Shown here: piece by piece, positions 35,201 to 47,891 of the stretch
Numbering within the stretch: position 1 is the first letter of the stretch
Layout: each line of letters starts with the position of its first letter
From: Thozetella sp. PMI_491
Taxonomy: Eukaryota > Ascomycota > Sordariomycetes > Chaetosphaeriales > Chaetosphaeriaceae
DNA length: 64,000 bases
Assembly (NCBI GenBank): GCA_021432635.1
Contig: MU270038.1
Coordinates: 1-64,000 of the forward strand
Direction: 5' to 3'
Notes under the pieces: generated by a model
Database searches by the model: none
The model's input: the letters and a program-made list of their open reading frames with translations, nothing else
Told to the model about the DNA's origin: nothing
Position numbers and translations under genes: made by a program

Positions 35201-35691
35201 CTGACGAGTAAACTCCTAGTCTCAGATGTTCCCTCCGCGGATGCCGTCGCACCCCCTTATCTCTTGGCTCACAAGACAAGTACCACGAGCTCCTTGCCCT
35301 ACCCTGCCTTGCCCTGCCCTGCCCTGCGCCTCGCATAAAAGCAAACGAAAAACAAAGGAAGGGGGAGGAGGGGGGAGAGAGAGAAATCGCCCGAAAATAG
35401 AGACCGCTGAAATGAAGGCCGCTCTCTCCTGACGCCTTGGCGCCGAGGCCATGCTTGAACGTTCATCGTAGGAATATGCCATGCATCATCGTGTCCCTCC
35501 TGCCCTGTCCGGTTCCGGAGCCCTCTCTATGTGATTTCCCCTAGTGTAGACCTGTGTTCTGATCCAGTTCATCGTAGCAAAAGATGTGAAAAGAAAGGCA
35601 AGGAAAGCAAGCATTTCGTCGTACAGAAGGCCGGTTGCCCCCCGTTCTGAATGTCATGACGGTCGTGATCGCGTCCGCGTATTCATGCCTT
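32243..35691. other. 3.4-kb gene-poor stretch
   Basis: Lies between the start of the unknown protein gene and the end of the USP gene. It contains an A-run (32289-32304), a G13 run near 32926-32938 with flanking G-rich DNA, CT-rich leaders and a duplicated CCTTGCCCTGCC tract near 35291-35325. The best residual frame is 34212-34598 (+, 128 aa, starts MGRKGGYRNVTKDNKQTARW), which is hydrophilic and protein-like but has no recognisable domain; I do not call it a gene. Otherwise nothing is supported. Confidence 0.4.
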
Positions 35692-38600
35692 TTACTGAGG
35701 TTCACCGTCCGCAGGCATGCTGATGTCGCCGAGACTATCGGGCTGCTCCGAGATGCCCGAAGAATTCTCCCATCCTATAGGCCCTTTGCGGTCAGCCGGC
35801 CGCCGTGACGCTTGATGCATTGCTGGATGAGTCGCTGTAGAACATACCAGAACCATCTTCCTCCGGATCCTCAGCAACCGCCAGCCTGGCAAGTGGCTCG
35901 AGCACATCTATGTCGAAGTTAGTCATCATCAGTCCGAATGAGAGTTAGTCTTAGGGCGGTCTATACTCTGGCTGAGTCGTATGAATTCGTCCGCAATCGA
36001 GTCTTCTGATGGTTCCTTGAGATTAAAGTAATCGGAGCAGTGCTTGATCACGCGTTCTAGAGGTTCTACCAGCCGAAGAGAGACATCAACGCGCCGGACC
36101 ACGTAGTTGTCACGAAGGTATATCAGGCAGCGGATGCCCAGCTCTCTGGCAGTAGAGATCATGACAGAAGGGTACCTCGGGTCATCGCCGTACTCCTCTC
36201 CATCAAGCTCGGGTGATGGGCCATGCTTGAAGATATGCCGATATAGGAACTCCTCGACACCTTTGCTGACCGACGGATCGTAATAGCCAAGCAGACCAGG
36301 TGCCCACTCCGGAATGCGTTCCAAGTTGGCCAGGAAGGTGTCCACCGGAGCCTCGAGGGAATGCTCCTGTACACGTTCAAATATCTTTCGCTGAAAGTTG
36401 AAAAAGGCCCGGCCCTCTCCATGTTGAATACAGGAGCACTCGTTGCAAATGTGGCTGATCAGCTTGTTGGCGTAATCTGCATCTGCGGCTTTCTCGCAGA
36501 AGACTGCCGCAACCCGGAGGAATGGGGCGTTGTGAGTCTGCGTGATCTGGCCGCTGATGCTCTGTCGCAGAGTCCGGTAAACCTTCTCCTCCATAACCGG
36601 GCTGCGGTCCATGAGGACCATGATAATTGAGTTCGTGTCCGGCAAGTTTTGATTCAGACCGATCAGCTTCTCGACGAAGATGCTGGCTGGACCCCTGCCC
36701 CAGTCTGTCAGGAGCATTCGAGTCTCCATCTTGGTGAAATAGAGCAAGCCGTCGGGATCCTCCTCGTCCCTTATCTCGAGCCGTTGATCATATCGCTCTA
36801 GCCCAATATCCGGGCGCTCTGGCGAGTGAAAGGCGAGCGATGAAATAAGAACGTCAACGAGCGCGATGATGTTATCGTACGAGGGCGGCCGCGTTGCCAT
36901 GCGACGTGCTACAGTCGTCGCCAGCTTAGTAAACTGTGCACTCGTCTCTAGGTTGGGATCCGCAGAAATGATCAGCATGAGCTTGTGCAGAAAGCTTGTC
37001 TCGAGGAATGCGTAGACTTCCTCACGCCCCAGGTTGACGAATGAGAGCATAAAGCCGAAGACTTCCGGCCAAGATCGAAGGTGAACCTCGAATTTGTCGA
37101 AGAGGTGCTTGAATATGCCAAGTACACCGTGGATGACCTTCCGCTCGTCGACATCGTCCTCGTCTTCTTCGCCGTTGGAGCTGCCATACTGCAGTCCATA
37201 ATGGTAGGGATCCTGATCCCTGATAACATGCAGTGCTTGTAGCACCAAATCAACCGTGCCTTGGCGAACCAGCTGTTCTGGGGAGCGTTGAACGAGCCAG
37301 CGGAGCGAAGGCGGCCGGTCAAAGAAGTATCTCACCAGCGCGAGGCTGCAGCGCACACAACTTCGCGAAAGGGTGATCAACACATTCACCAAGCTAGCAA
37401 AGTCCGGTATGTCCTTAGCCCGAGAGGCGACCTGGTCAAGGTGTCCCAAGGCCATTTGGATGGCTGTGTCTTCCAACTTGTGGGACGCAGTACACGTGTT
37501 TCGTGTGATTCTTTTGAGTCGAGCCAACGATGTGCGAACGAACGAGACCTGGGCAGGGTCATAGAGGCAGTGCCGCCGTAGAATCGAAGCATTTTCTCTG
37601 TCGATATGGGCTCCAAGCTCACTCGGAACATTTACTTGAAGCGGGCCTCGGGAGCCGGTCGGGAGGAGCTCCTGTTCTCGAGCCAAGGAGGACGCCCGTT
37701 GGTAAAAGAGCATGTACGCGCTGTAGTTCTTCTCAAATGGGACACCACTCTCAAAGTTGGTCCGATAGTCTGTACCGCCGAAGCAGGAGCTTTCCATCTG
37801 AGTTGGGTCCCAAGAAGTGACCACATCGTCGTTGAACTCGACCCAGGCCTGCGAACTGCTGCTCGTTGGCCGCTCCCGAATGTACGAGTAATAATGACCA
37901 GATTCGGCGGTTCCCGAATGCACGAGCACGCCCACTAGCTCAAAGATGTCTTCTGCCTCCTCTTCTGGATTGCTCAAGTGGTCAATGGTGTATGGTCGCA
38001 TGTCGATCCGGTGGGGGAACGCAAAATAGTCGTTGATCTTGCTGCGCTGTAAGGTTCGCAGGTTGAAGTCAAACCGTTTGAGATGAAAGATCAAGTTGTC
38101 CGGCATATCTTTCAAGCAGGCCCTATTGTATCTTGTCAGCTCTTGGAACCAGTCATCCATTACTGGCATCGCTTACCGTTTCACAGCGTCGACGTGACGG
38201 TCGCAGCTGGAACACTTGTATTTGTTGTCTCCTGCCATGATCTCTCCGTCGACATAGGCTTGCAGACTCTCCTCTAGGCTGGTTTTGCCCTTGATATCGC
38301 ATTGGATAGCAGAAAATGGCTCAAGTCTCTCTGAGATGTGCTCACACTCCTTCGAGGAGACTTGTTGCACCAACTGCCCTCCATAAAAGGAGCGGAACTC
38401 TTTCTTAGCCTCAGCTCCGAGGAGCTGGCCCTCCCATCGATCAAAAAGGAGGTTATAGAATTCGTCGACATCCATTTGGTTGTGAATGTCAATCTGGCTA
38501 TCCTCATACGTTTTGATGGCGTATACGCAGTCCTCGGGGTTCATGAAGCGGCGTATGCTCCCCTGCATGTTGCCAAACAAGATCTGGGTCTGGAATAGTA

Positions 38601-41600
38601 GATGCTGCTCAAACTCTCGATCCTGGATATGAGCATCTAACATAAACTGTCGAAACTCAACGTTCATGAAAAGCTGGGTGAAGAGAGAGTTCAGGTAGCA
38701 AGTGTTGGACAGATTCTTGAGGCCAACATAACCGCAGGCAGCCCGGATGGCCTTGGATCGCTCAAATTGAGGGTAGAGGTCATAAGCATAGTAATCACCT
38801 GTCCAAAGTGTCAGCTAGGGCCTTGGACCATAGGCATCGATAAAAAACAACATACCATCGTCGTCGTTGTCGAAGGGAACTAGCTCGCTAAGGTCTCGAA
38901 TCAGGAACCCCAGCTGACGCCTGTCATCGCTAATAAGCGCGAATAAGATGTCGATCAGCATGGCCCGCGCAGGAGGGTACAGGATTGGGCGGCGCTGATC
39001 GCTGTGCGGCATTTGGCCATCTCCTCTCTCGAAGGGAGGGAATAGATGCTTCCAAAAGAGTTTGCGCGCAACACTTCTGTTAGATTCGGTCAGACGGTAC
39101 CCTCAGGTATTACAAGAAGACTGTTGGGCTTACTCCTTTGGTAGCATGCTCAAGTCTATCGAATATCCTTCCAAGCAGAGCACGCAGTGAAGCAGCTGGA
39201 CCAGGCCGAAAGCAACGACGTCGGTTTCGTCAGGTTGGGTGACGTCCTGGCAAGTGATCGAGTTAGATCTACCGACGTATTTGCGAGCAGAGAAACTATG
39301 GTAAAGCATGGGTACCTCAAACGTCGTATGGTCCAGAAGAAGCTGGCACCAGTTGTTCAGGACTTGCTCGAGATCAAGAACCTGGGACTGAGACACCCGC
39401 AATATCTTGAACATGCTGAGGCAAAGCTCAAATAGTTCGCTGCAGGTTCCAGGGTGCGCTGGAGCTGTGGCGATGAGAGTAGATACCAGTGGCCAGAAGA
39501 AGCTAAGGAATTCGGAACTCCTTGCCACCGAGCTACTAAATCAAGCTGGTTAGTATCACAGCTTAATACCCAGAAAAGAATGCCGCACCTCGTTTGACGA
39601 GTATTCTCTCGAATAAGCGCTACCGTGTTCTCCCTGACTGCAGAGCGTTTATCGCCCAAGATGAGTTCACCTAGTAGACCCGGGATGGAGACATGGTTGC
39701 AGAATGCTGTCCAAAAGGTTTTGTTTACCGAACAGCTCGCAAAGATACTGTGGAGAGCCATGTAAATATGTCTCGCGGAGACATCCGAGCTATTCGCGGT
39801 AGAGGCCAATAACGATAAGATCGCTACAAGGCGATCCAGTAGGTCGGCGTCGAGGAGGTCCGTCGAAGAAGGGGGTAAAAGGGGTTCTGGTCACAAGTTA
39901 GAGGAAGCGATCCTGAAAGAGGTTTACTTTGCGCACCTTCCAGCAGACAAACTAAACACTGCACGAGGGAAGAGCTCAGTTCCACCTGGAGCTCGATGCT
40001 GGGACATTGCGCAACGACCTCTGCATCGGTTATTGCAGCGACGACCAGAGACATAGCTCTTGCAAGCGGGGCGGAAGAGGCGTCTGGCAAGCTCTCTCCC
40101 GCATTGTGATCTGCCGCAAGATCCGAATTGCTGGCTTTGCTGCGGTTTGACGTGAGATATTCTTGCAAGACGTACACGCCATAAAGAGAGCGGAAAGGCT
40201 GCCCTAGCGGGAATATCTGCTTGTAGGGCGTTGATTCCTCCTGGATAGCACGCAGCATATTCTCATCGGCAGGCAGCTTGACCAAAAAGCTGTAGATCTG
40301 TAGATGTGTTAATACCACCACGATATGGTCTCGCCAACCTCAGGAACCGCGTGGAAATGTACCTCTTGAGCCAGTTTCTCCTCCATCGTCAAGTATTCCC
40401 ACAACTCCTGAAAGTGGCCCAGAATTTCAATGTCAACAGGCGACGCACCAGGTCGAACACGAGTGGTGGGTGAAGGTGGTACATCAGACTCCCTCTTGAC
40501 AAGTATTATGCCATTGTGAATTTGGAGGTCTTCCAAAGACTTGCAGATGTCGTTCTCTCGAGGGACGAAAGGCCTTCCCCTGTAATATATGCGGTAGTTG
40601 GTGAAACCGGTTACCTCACGAAGACTAGCCAGCAAGGATGCAGCGGTGTTGCGTCTGCCTATTTTGAGAGGCATGACATCGGTTTGGCAGTCACCGTCGA
40701 ACGACTGATATTTCAACTCCGCAGACTCACCGTCAATATCACTAGGAGGTTCTAGAATCAATGCTCGCAAGTCCGGTGCCGAGAAGTGAGCCTTTGCTTG
40801 GTGTAGTCGATGAAACTCACGCAGAACCGCGAGCGAGCGGATGAATAAAAGCTCTTGTTCTTGGACTTGCTGTTCCGATGCAACGATCACCATGGATTCG
40901 TCATCGCCACTGGCGGTCCCATCGTTGAATGCCTTGAGCTTGGTCGCGGCGGAGAACAGCTGGCTCAAGCACCGCCGTACAAGACCCAAATGAACGTTCC
41001 GAGCTCGGTAATGCGGGAATGATACGATGGAACGGCTGTCGATGTACACGTCATTGACGAGTGTATGTATCGCTTTTTGCTCGATCGTGTGATCAGGGGC
41101 GGTAAGAATCATACGCCACAGCTGTTCGATGCCGGATTGATCCGCGCTTTCAGAGTCGTCGAGGATGATGCTCTCAGGGTCATTAACCAGAGGCAGAATA
41201 CCCTCGCGGACAAAGTCGAGGGCTCCAGGGCAAAAGCATTCCGGTGCGAGTGTCGGTAGATACTCGGTGAAGCAAGTAAGTACAAAAGGGTTGTCCGCCC
41301 GGGTCTGCGTCTTCTTCAGTGAGGTATTGAAGATCTGCCAGGCGACATATCTATCCTCCTGGCAAGCCGCCCCGCTGCCCACGAGCAAATCCCAAAGTTT
41401 GAGGCCGAGCTCTTTGGTGATTGATGAGGGCTCATGTGACAAAATGCACGTTATCAGTTCTTTTCGTGGCGTGTTGTGCTGGCCGCTGATAACGGCCGGA
41501 AATCCTGCTTTTCGCGCCGCCGTGCTCGCTGCCTCGAGTTCTTCCACCAAGATGCGCGTGAGGCCATGATCCACAGTCAGGTTGTGAAGATCCATTCGGC

Positions 41601-43998
41601 TCTGGTATGGCTTCAAGACAAGCGAGAGAACCCAGAGGCTTCCAAGCGCAGTCTCGGTCTTCCCAGAGATGTCTCGCAAACAGTCAAAATAGATGTCGCG
41701 CCGCGTGTCAGGAGACGGCCCGGGGACGAGCAGTTCCTTGAACTTTTGAAGGGCGAATTGCTGAATATCGAAGTACGCCGTGTGGGACTGCGGTCCATAG
41801 ACGGATGAGAGCCGAATGAGCCGTATACAGAGGGTATATGGGGCTGCGGCCTGGACAGTTCGTTCAAAGCCGAACTTGTTCGGAAGTTGCCTCAGAATGA
41901 GGTCGAAGAGCTCCCGCATGGTGGGACTAAATGCTTCCACAGGGACGGTGCTCAACTTCTCGCAGAGATATATCAAGCCTTCGTATGTAAAGAGTTGCGT
42001 GATACGACCGATCATTCGGATCAGAGCGTCTGATACTCGCGGATCTTGGGTCGAGCTCACCGTCTGCCACAGGGCATCCGTGTGTTCATTAGTATACGTC
42101 TGTGAGACCACGAGGAAGCCAACTATGTTGCTGCTCTCGATGGTAATCTCTGGGTGGCACGTCGGGCCCAGGATATACGATACCAACCCAGTCCGGAGGA
42201 GGAAATCTGCGATGTACTGCAAGTACATCCGACTCGCTTCGTCCGGTACGTCGCCGTACTTCCGCCAGATAGCCACCAGGTCGTTACACATGGAACTGAC
42301 CGCCATGACGCGAAGTTGCATCTGGCTAGACATGATCATCTTGGTAAAAACGGTGAACTTCCAGTGCTGTGCGATGGCCTCCGGCACGTGCTGAGAGGCG
42401 ATTGGGGGACGACTCCGCCGGTGCTCCTCTACGGTTTCGGGGGGCACGATGCGATCGGCTGTCAAGCACATCCGGTATATCTCTGTCAGAGCGTTGACAA
42501 GAATCGACGCAGTATCAAAGGATAGATGGTTAACGTGTTTCTCAATGATGGTCGACAAAGTAGATGACACTGTCTTAAAGAACTGGTATGCGCGTGTCAG
42601 CTGGGCCTTGGGGCTCTCGTTGCTATCAACGTTGCTGGCGTTCTTTCGAATATGATCCCGCAAAAGGGTGTCTACCAGCACGCTGGGGTAGGCGAGAACA
42701 TCTGTGATCTTGGGGAACCGTGGCACAGCTCCCACCAGGAATTGTACTAGCTCTTTCAGGTACCTCACTGGGCCGCCTTGAGACGCCAATGACGCGTGGA
42801 ACTCTCCGAGGACAATGTTGATGTCTGCCGCGTAGTCGCAGTCAGGGTCCCCGTTATGGAGCTGACCATTATGCAGGATGATCTCTTCCCGTCTAGTGAG
42901 GAGGGCGAATGCATGGATAAAGCCCAGAGACACCAAGCCTGGGATCTGCGACTGCTCCGTCATTGGGCCCATAGCATTGAGCAATCTTAAGTCGTACTCG
43001 ACGAAGAAGGCAGTCAGCCTCGCAAAAGATCCATAGAACGCCATGATCTCTTGCCAGAGCTTGCCACGGGGGTAGGGCATCCTACTAACCGTTAGAGGCG
43101 ACCAGGACGCAGGATATGGACGACAGACTTACTTGCGAGTTAACATGAACAGCACCAATTCAGGGAGATTCGACCAGAGCTCGTTATGGTCCTGGACCGA
43201 CTTGAGCATCTCCTCGCCGCCGGTTGCTTTGAGGTAGGCAAGGCAGATGTCGATCCAGTTCGAAATATCCCTAGACACGCTCTCGTGGGTGGGTAAGAAC
43301 TGTGTCAACCGAGCGATGGCTTCAGGATATGACTCTGCGGGGTCGCGATAGGGGAAATCGGGCGAAGGATCGACGAAGATGGCGGAAGGCAAGCCGGCCA
43401 GCCCTCCGACTGCTGGCTGGCCAGCATCGAACCCAGAACCATCATCCAGCTGGAAGGGGAGAACCTCGACTTGCGGGCTGCCCGCCCCCGAAGTGGACGT
43501 CGCAGGCGTGTCGCCAACATTCCCGCTCTGAGAGGGGTCCACCTCCGAGTCCTCTATGCTGATCTTGACATCACCGTCCATGTCGGCTGGGGCATCGGTC
43601 GGGCCGAGCTCTGCTGGGATTTGGGCTGTCGGCGATGTCGGAGACGAGGGAATCGCATCCAACGGGCGAGAAGGCGTGCGAACGTTGATCGTGACTCGGC
43701 TCGATCGTTCCCCCGTGAGTGGCGGTCGGGATTCGGCCACAGGTTGCTGGTGCGGCTGCTCGGGGGTCTGCGGAGTGGTGGGGTCTGTCGGGACCTTCAT
43801 GGCGGTTGCCTCTTGCTGGTCAGCAGCGGGGGAGCCGACCGAGTCGATGGATCGGGTAGTCGAAGCACCGCTGAGAGAAGTGCGACGACGTTTTCGGGAT
43901 AGGAGGTCGCCTTCGTCGAAAGGGTTGGGGCGGGTCGAGCAGGGCTCAGAAGAGACGGCGCGTTCTCTCGACTCGACGTGCCCCGAAGCTTGGTCCAT
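35692..43998 (-). CDS. Giant ubiquitin-specific protease (USP9X/USP34-like)
   Basis: Cysteine protease that removes ubiquitin from proteins. Ten exons: 43998-43133, 43081-40363, 40297-39937, 39886-39589, 39535-39134, 39076-38856, 38798-38177, 38122-35967, 35907-35848, 35774-35692, giving about 2,595 aa with every junction in phase. The first 1,620 residues are a helical-repeat-like scaffold with a ubiquitin-like stretch before the core (YRIYYRGRPFVPRENDICKS). The USP core starts VGLKNLSNTCYLNSLFTQLF with nucleophile Cys1656; a CxxC ... pair appears in KYKCSSCDRH; the His box is ESGHYYSYIRER (His1906) with WVEFNDDVV after it. All catalytic elements are present. The apparent stop at 35929 is intronic: a GTATAG donor at 35966 and CTAAC/CATAG acceptor restore frame to NVLEPLARLAVAEDPEEDG, then a further intron leads to the acidic end DISMPADGEPQ. 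Introns are 50-73 nt. Confidence 0.93.
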
Positions 43999-46199
43999 CT
44001 GGGTTGCGCAAATGGTATCTGCCGGGTGGCTGGAGCTGCGGAGACGGAGCAGCTTCGCTCGAGGAAGCTCGGCGACAGCTTCTTGATCTCCAGGGTCTTA
44101 GCATGTGTATTCCAAAAGCAGAGAGGGATGGGTGGTAATATGGGTGGGTAGCTTGTCAAGGTGGGGGTGATTGGAGAGAGGCAGACGGATGCTGGGATCG
44201 CGGGGACGGGAAGAGCGCCAAGGTCCAGGTAAAGAGGTACCACGCCTCTGCTAGGCAGCCCACCCTGGCAAGGCCACAAAGCCCAGGCAAATGGCCAAAA
44301 CTGGCGGTTGACGGCTGCACCAAAGAAATTTTACAAGCGGCAAGGCGGGCAAATGGCTTCTATTCGCTCTTTGGTTGCTGTTTTTGGAGGGTGTGTCAAA
44401 GGACAAAAAGACAAATAAATAAAAAAAGGGCTTCTGGGTCTCCATCCAACGTCTCGCAGAGAGCACTGGAGGATGGCGTTGAGGTAGTGACCGGATGAAG
44501 GTAAGATTGTCCGCGGATCAGAAAGTGGTTGCACGAGCAGGCAGTAAGGGGAAGATCCGGAATCAAACTGCACAGCTAGACCTACCTACCTAACCAGGCT
44601 GCAAGAAGCGGAAGCTGCCGCCGCGATGTTCGAAGGGCCTGAGAGGGATACGGTGGCGGCTGCGGATGGTGGCAGGGCGCGTGAAAGCGACATTCCCTTT
44701 CCGTGCGCCCAGCTGAAAATGGGGATGGCTGGTGTGGCTCCGGAGTCTTAGAGGGCGAAGAGGGATAAATGTGCTTGAGGTGCTGTGATGCCAGCTCTTG
44801 CTGGAATAAGCTTGTTCAGGTGAGCTTTCTACGACGAGGCTGCCGAGCTCTTCGGTGGGCGGGATCGATGGCAACCCTGCGGGGCGTGAAGACGGTAATG
44901 GTGGGGGAGGGGGGTGAGACAAGCCTACATACAGACCGAGCGAAATATATGCGAGGGGCCAAGTTGGAGGGTCCTTAACGTACGTAACCAAGGGAGGGGT
45001 CCAGGCTACGGAATTGGGACCCGGTTGGTCGGTGCCTCAGGCCGAACATAACTGCAGGCAAAAGAGGGCGCGGGTTCGGTGGCCAGTGCCTTCTACAGAG
45101 TAGGGCGGGCTTGCAAAGCTAAAGGTCTGCCCCTTAGGATCTACGCTGCCTAGCTTGGAGTGCCGAGGTAGGGAAGGCACTTTGACAAGGCTCTTCAGGA
45201 TTGACGAAAGGACGCCCTGCGGCGATGGATACTGCAGTTTGACCCCAAAGAGCTTTTTCTGACCTATGCCTAAGAAGAACACCATTCACGCAAGCCTTGC
45301 CAACGCGCCTCACTTTTTGCGGAACCTCGGGCGAGGTCCATGGAGACGGCGTCATCCGGGGAAGTCGCGAAGTCTGACGCGTAGCAAACGCGCGACTTTA
45401 GTGATCCTATCACCACCCAGGTGTGACTGTAGCCCATCAAATTGTCATAGTACTCCGCACCGTCGATTCTCGCCGCCGTTGAGCTTCTGGTCTACTGAGC
45501 TACGACGGACCCTCTATACCAACAGGCAACTCACAATAAGTAAAGTGAGCCCAAGCTGGACTATGCGAGGTCTCAGGCACCGCGTGGTTTGGCCATACCA
45601 GCTAAACCTAGCTTGCAGCTGTGAGCTCTGTGAGGGAAGCTTTCCCGGCTCAAGTGCCAAGGGCGTGGTTAGCGTGTGTGCTGCCCCGCCAAATAGAGAG
45701 GAGGGTGGAACAGTGAGCCAAAATCACGAGCAAAACGATTTGCCATGTAAACCTACTGTGCCTGTTCATCTTTATCCAATCGCACACTTGCCTGATCCCA
45801 GCCGAAGCCATTCCTGCCTTCTCTATAGAACCTGTTGCTCGTCAAGGGTCCAAGAGCTACTACCGTTTATTGCGACACAGGTGTGGCGATACAGTCGATC
45901 CCTGAGCGGAGCAAGACAGACCAAGGTACACCTTCGGTACTTGACCGGGTGCAGGCGGCGTGTGGGCACAGATTAGCTCGGGGGAGATCTCCACCCAGCA
46001 ACAATAGCGTACCTCAGGCGCACCGACCTTGCCAAGCGTGCCATACAGTTGCTTTGAAAGAACTCCAAGCCGTGCAGCCAAGAAAAGAAAAGAACGGGAA
46101 GACAAGAGCCACTCGCTTCCAGCCGCCTTAGGTACGACCTGTACGGAAACAAGGAGATTTTGCAACCACCAGAGAGGCAGCCCGTCGGCAAACACGAGC
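43999..46199. other. Divergent intergenic region between USP and POP3; no gene seen
   Basis: 2.2 kb. A frame at 45266-45976 (+, 236 aa) is Arg/Ser/Cys-rich without motifs. On the minus strand near 45490-45520 the sequence GTAGCTCAGTAGACC looks like a tRNA A box, but no B box or acceptor stem follows. Probably promoters and leaders of the two flanking genes. Confidence 0.45.
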
Positions 46200-47060
46200 A
46201 TGGACCGCAAGAAAATTGTGCATCGCCTAGAGACCCCCTATTCCTCAGTGCAGTGGTAAGAGTCTACCAGCCTTTACTGGGCAAACCCAATTTGTCTCAC
46301 CAGCCATCGCCAGGCCTCAGACGACCCAAGAGGATCAGGACTCCATCCTTGAACTCCTATGCAAGCAAGTTGTTACCACCCCCCCACCGTCTCCCCGGCT
46401 CTCTTCGAGTGTCAGACTAACGCCCACCTTAGCCTTTTAACCCCTCTAGGGGTGTACCGAAAGTCCCACATCACTCCGTCGAGGGGGAAAAGAAGCAAGT
46501 TGAAACGCAAGCGTTCTGGGCACGCCGAGACAGAGAAGGATCTCCAACAGCCACCCCGCCCAGCGGTTGCTGCGTATGTCGACGTTGGCCTCGCAAGCAT
46601 CTCGAGGCATCTAGAGGCACTATCTAGCCAAGAGAACAGCCGGGACACTGAGTGGGATGGCGCACTGCCCGCCCACGAGCTCAGAAACACTTTACAGCCA
46701 TACTCTGTCATCTTCGTTGCGCGCTCGGGCATGTCACCAATATTTCACTCGCACTTTCTTCAAATGATGGTGGCAGCCTCGAAAGCCAAGATGCTTGAAG
46801 AACCCATGAGATTGGTGGCCTTCTCTCGACCGTGCGAGGAGCGGCTGAGCGCAGCTGTGGGCATCCCTCGGGTGACGAGTCTTGCCCTTCGATCCGATGC
46901 ACCACAGTCAAAGGCACTCGTGGACTTCGTCAGAGCCCATGTCCCCGCACCTGAGATATTATGGCTTGAGGAAGCTCGTACCGCCAAGCATCTTGTGACC
47001 AAAATAGAGAGCACATCCACCAGCATTGGTCAGCCGAAGAAAGCTCCTTTGAAGACCTAG
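46200..47060 (+). CDS. POP3: RNase P/MRP protein subunit Pop3
   Basis: Protein subunit of the nuclear RNase P and RNase MRP ribonucleoproteins that process pre-tRNA and pre-rRNA. Exons 46200-46255, 46314-46364, 46433-47060 give 244 aa. The opening MDRKKIVHRLETPYSSVQW joins to PQTTQEDQDSILELLC, then N and LLTPLGVYRKSHITPSRGKR, followed by a basic run (RSKLKRKRSG), AAYVDVGLASISRHLEAL, SVIFVARSGMSPIFHSHF and LVAFSRPCEERLSAAVGIPR. This is the fungal Pop3 pattern. Intron 2 has a GC donor (GCAAGT) with a normal CTAAC branch and TTAG acceptor; the nearby GTTGTT donor would break the frame. Intron 1 uses the second CAG (46313), not the nearer one. The 51-nt middle exon is therefore correct only with a GC-AG intron. 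Confidence 0.88.
46365..46432 (+). other. GC-AG intron in POP3
   Basis: 68-nt intron with donor AA|GCAAGT, branch-like CTAAC at 46417-46421 and acceptor CCTTAG. The exon bases before the GC (TGCAA) and the following AAGT match the strong U1 complement seen in bona fide GC-AG introns. Confidence 0.8.
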
Positions 47061-47891
47061 ATGGAAGCAAGACTAGCGAAGACGGAGCATAATAACGGAC
47101 TACAAAATAGACGGATATCAGAACCAAATGGACTTTAATTGCTCTCGAGGTTCCAGTACCTCACGCCAGTGTAGACTAGCACCTTGTAGAATGACAATAA
47201 CACAATGTCTCCGTCGACAAGTGCTTTCACTCTTTGTCTACCTTGTCCCGAAGGCGAGCCAGTTTCTTGTTTCTACGTTTCTTCCTTCTCTCCAGCTACC
47301 AATGGGGGTGATGAGGAAGGAGCAGTGTAACCTGTCTATCTACTGAGGTACCCAGGAGCTGGGCTTAACTTGGGGAAAGCGAGGGTCGAATCACCTCCAT
47401 CGTAGTCGGTAGTTCTTCCTTCATAAATTCTTTCTCCAGGTAAGCAGTTGGTACATCAGGTACTGGTGCTGCCAATTTGATCCCCAGCATCGCGTGTGAC
47501 TTAGCCCTGTCCCCTCTTCCGTCTTCGTGATTCAATACTCACTCTCCAAGTCCATATGAAGGCTCAGTATTTTCTGCAGACCAGTACCCATTAATTCTGT
47601 GTCTCTCCAAACTAAAGCATTTTCTCGCTCCCGACACGCACAGCCAAATCTACAAGGCATACCTTTGTCCCTCTCTCACCTTCCATCTACCTTAAGGTAT
47701 GCCACTTGAGTAGCACCTTCCGAAATCATCTGGGGTAACCTTCTGGCCTCAGTTCATTTATCTTCTGCCTTTCTTCCCCTCTGAAACTGCCCCCGAGCTC
47801 TCTGGCTGCCATATAGTTCCCTTCTCGCCTCAGATTCACTCCTCACTCCCGCCTCCTGAACATACTCAAGCCTCATCACCACTACGCAACG
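47061..47891. other. Intergenic region; CT-rich leader of the next gene
   Basis: 831 bp between POP3 and the next gene on the same strand. From about 47430 on it is strongly pyrimidine-rich, typical of a fungal core promoter and 5' leader. No gene seen. Confidence 0.5.

Noticed and set aside
45266-45976. 236-codon plus-strand frame upstream of POP3
   Set aside because: Cys/Arg/Ser-rich without domains and without an ordered segment; judged non-coding.
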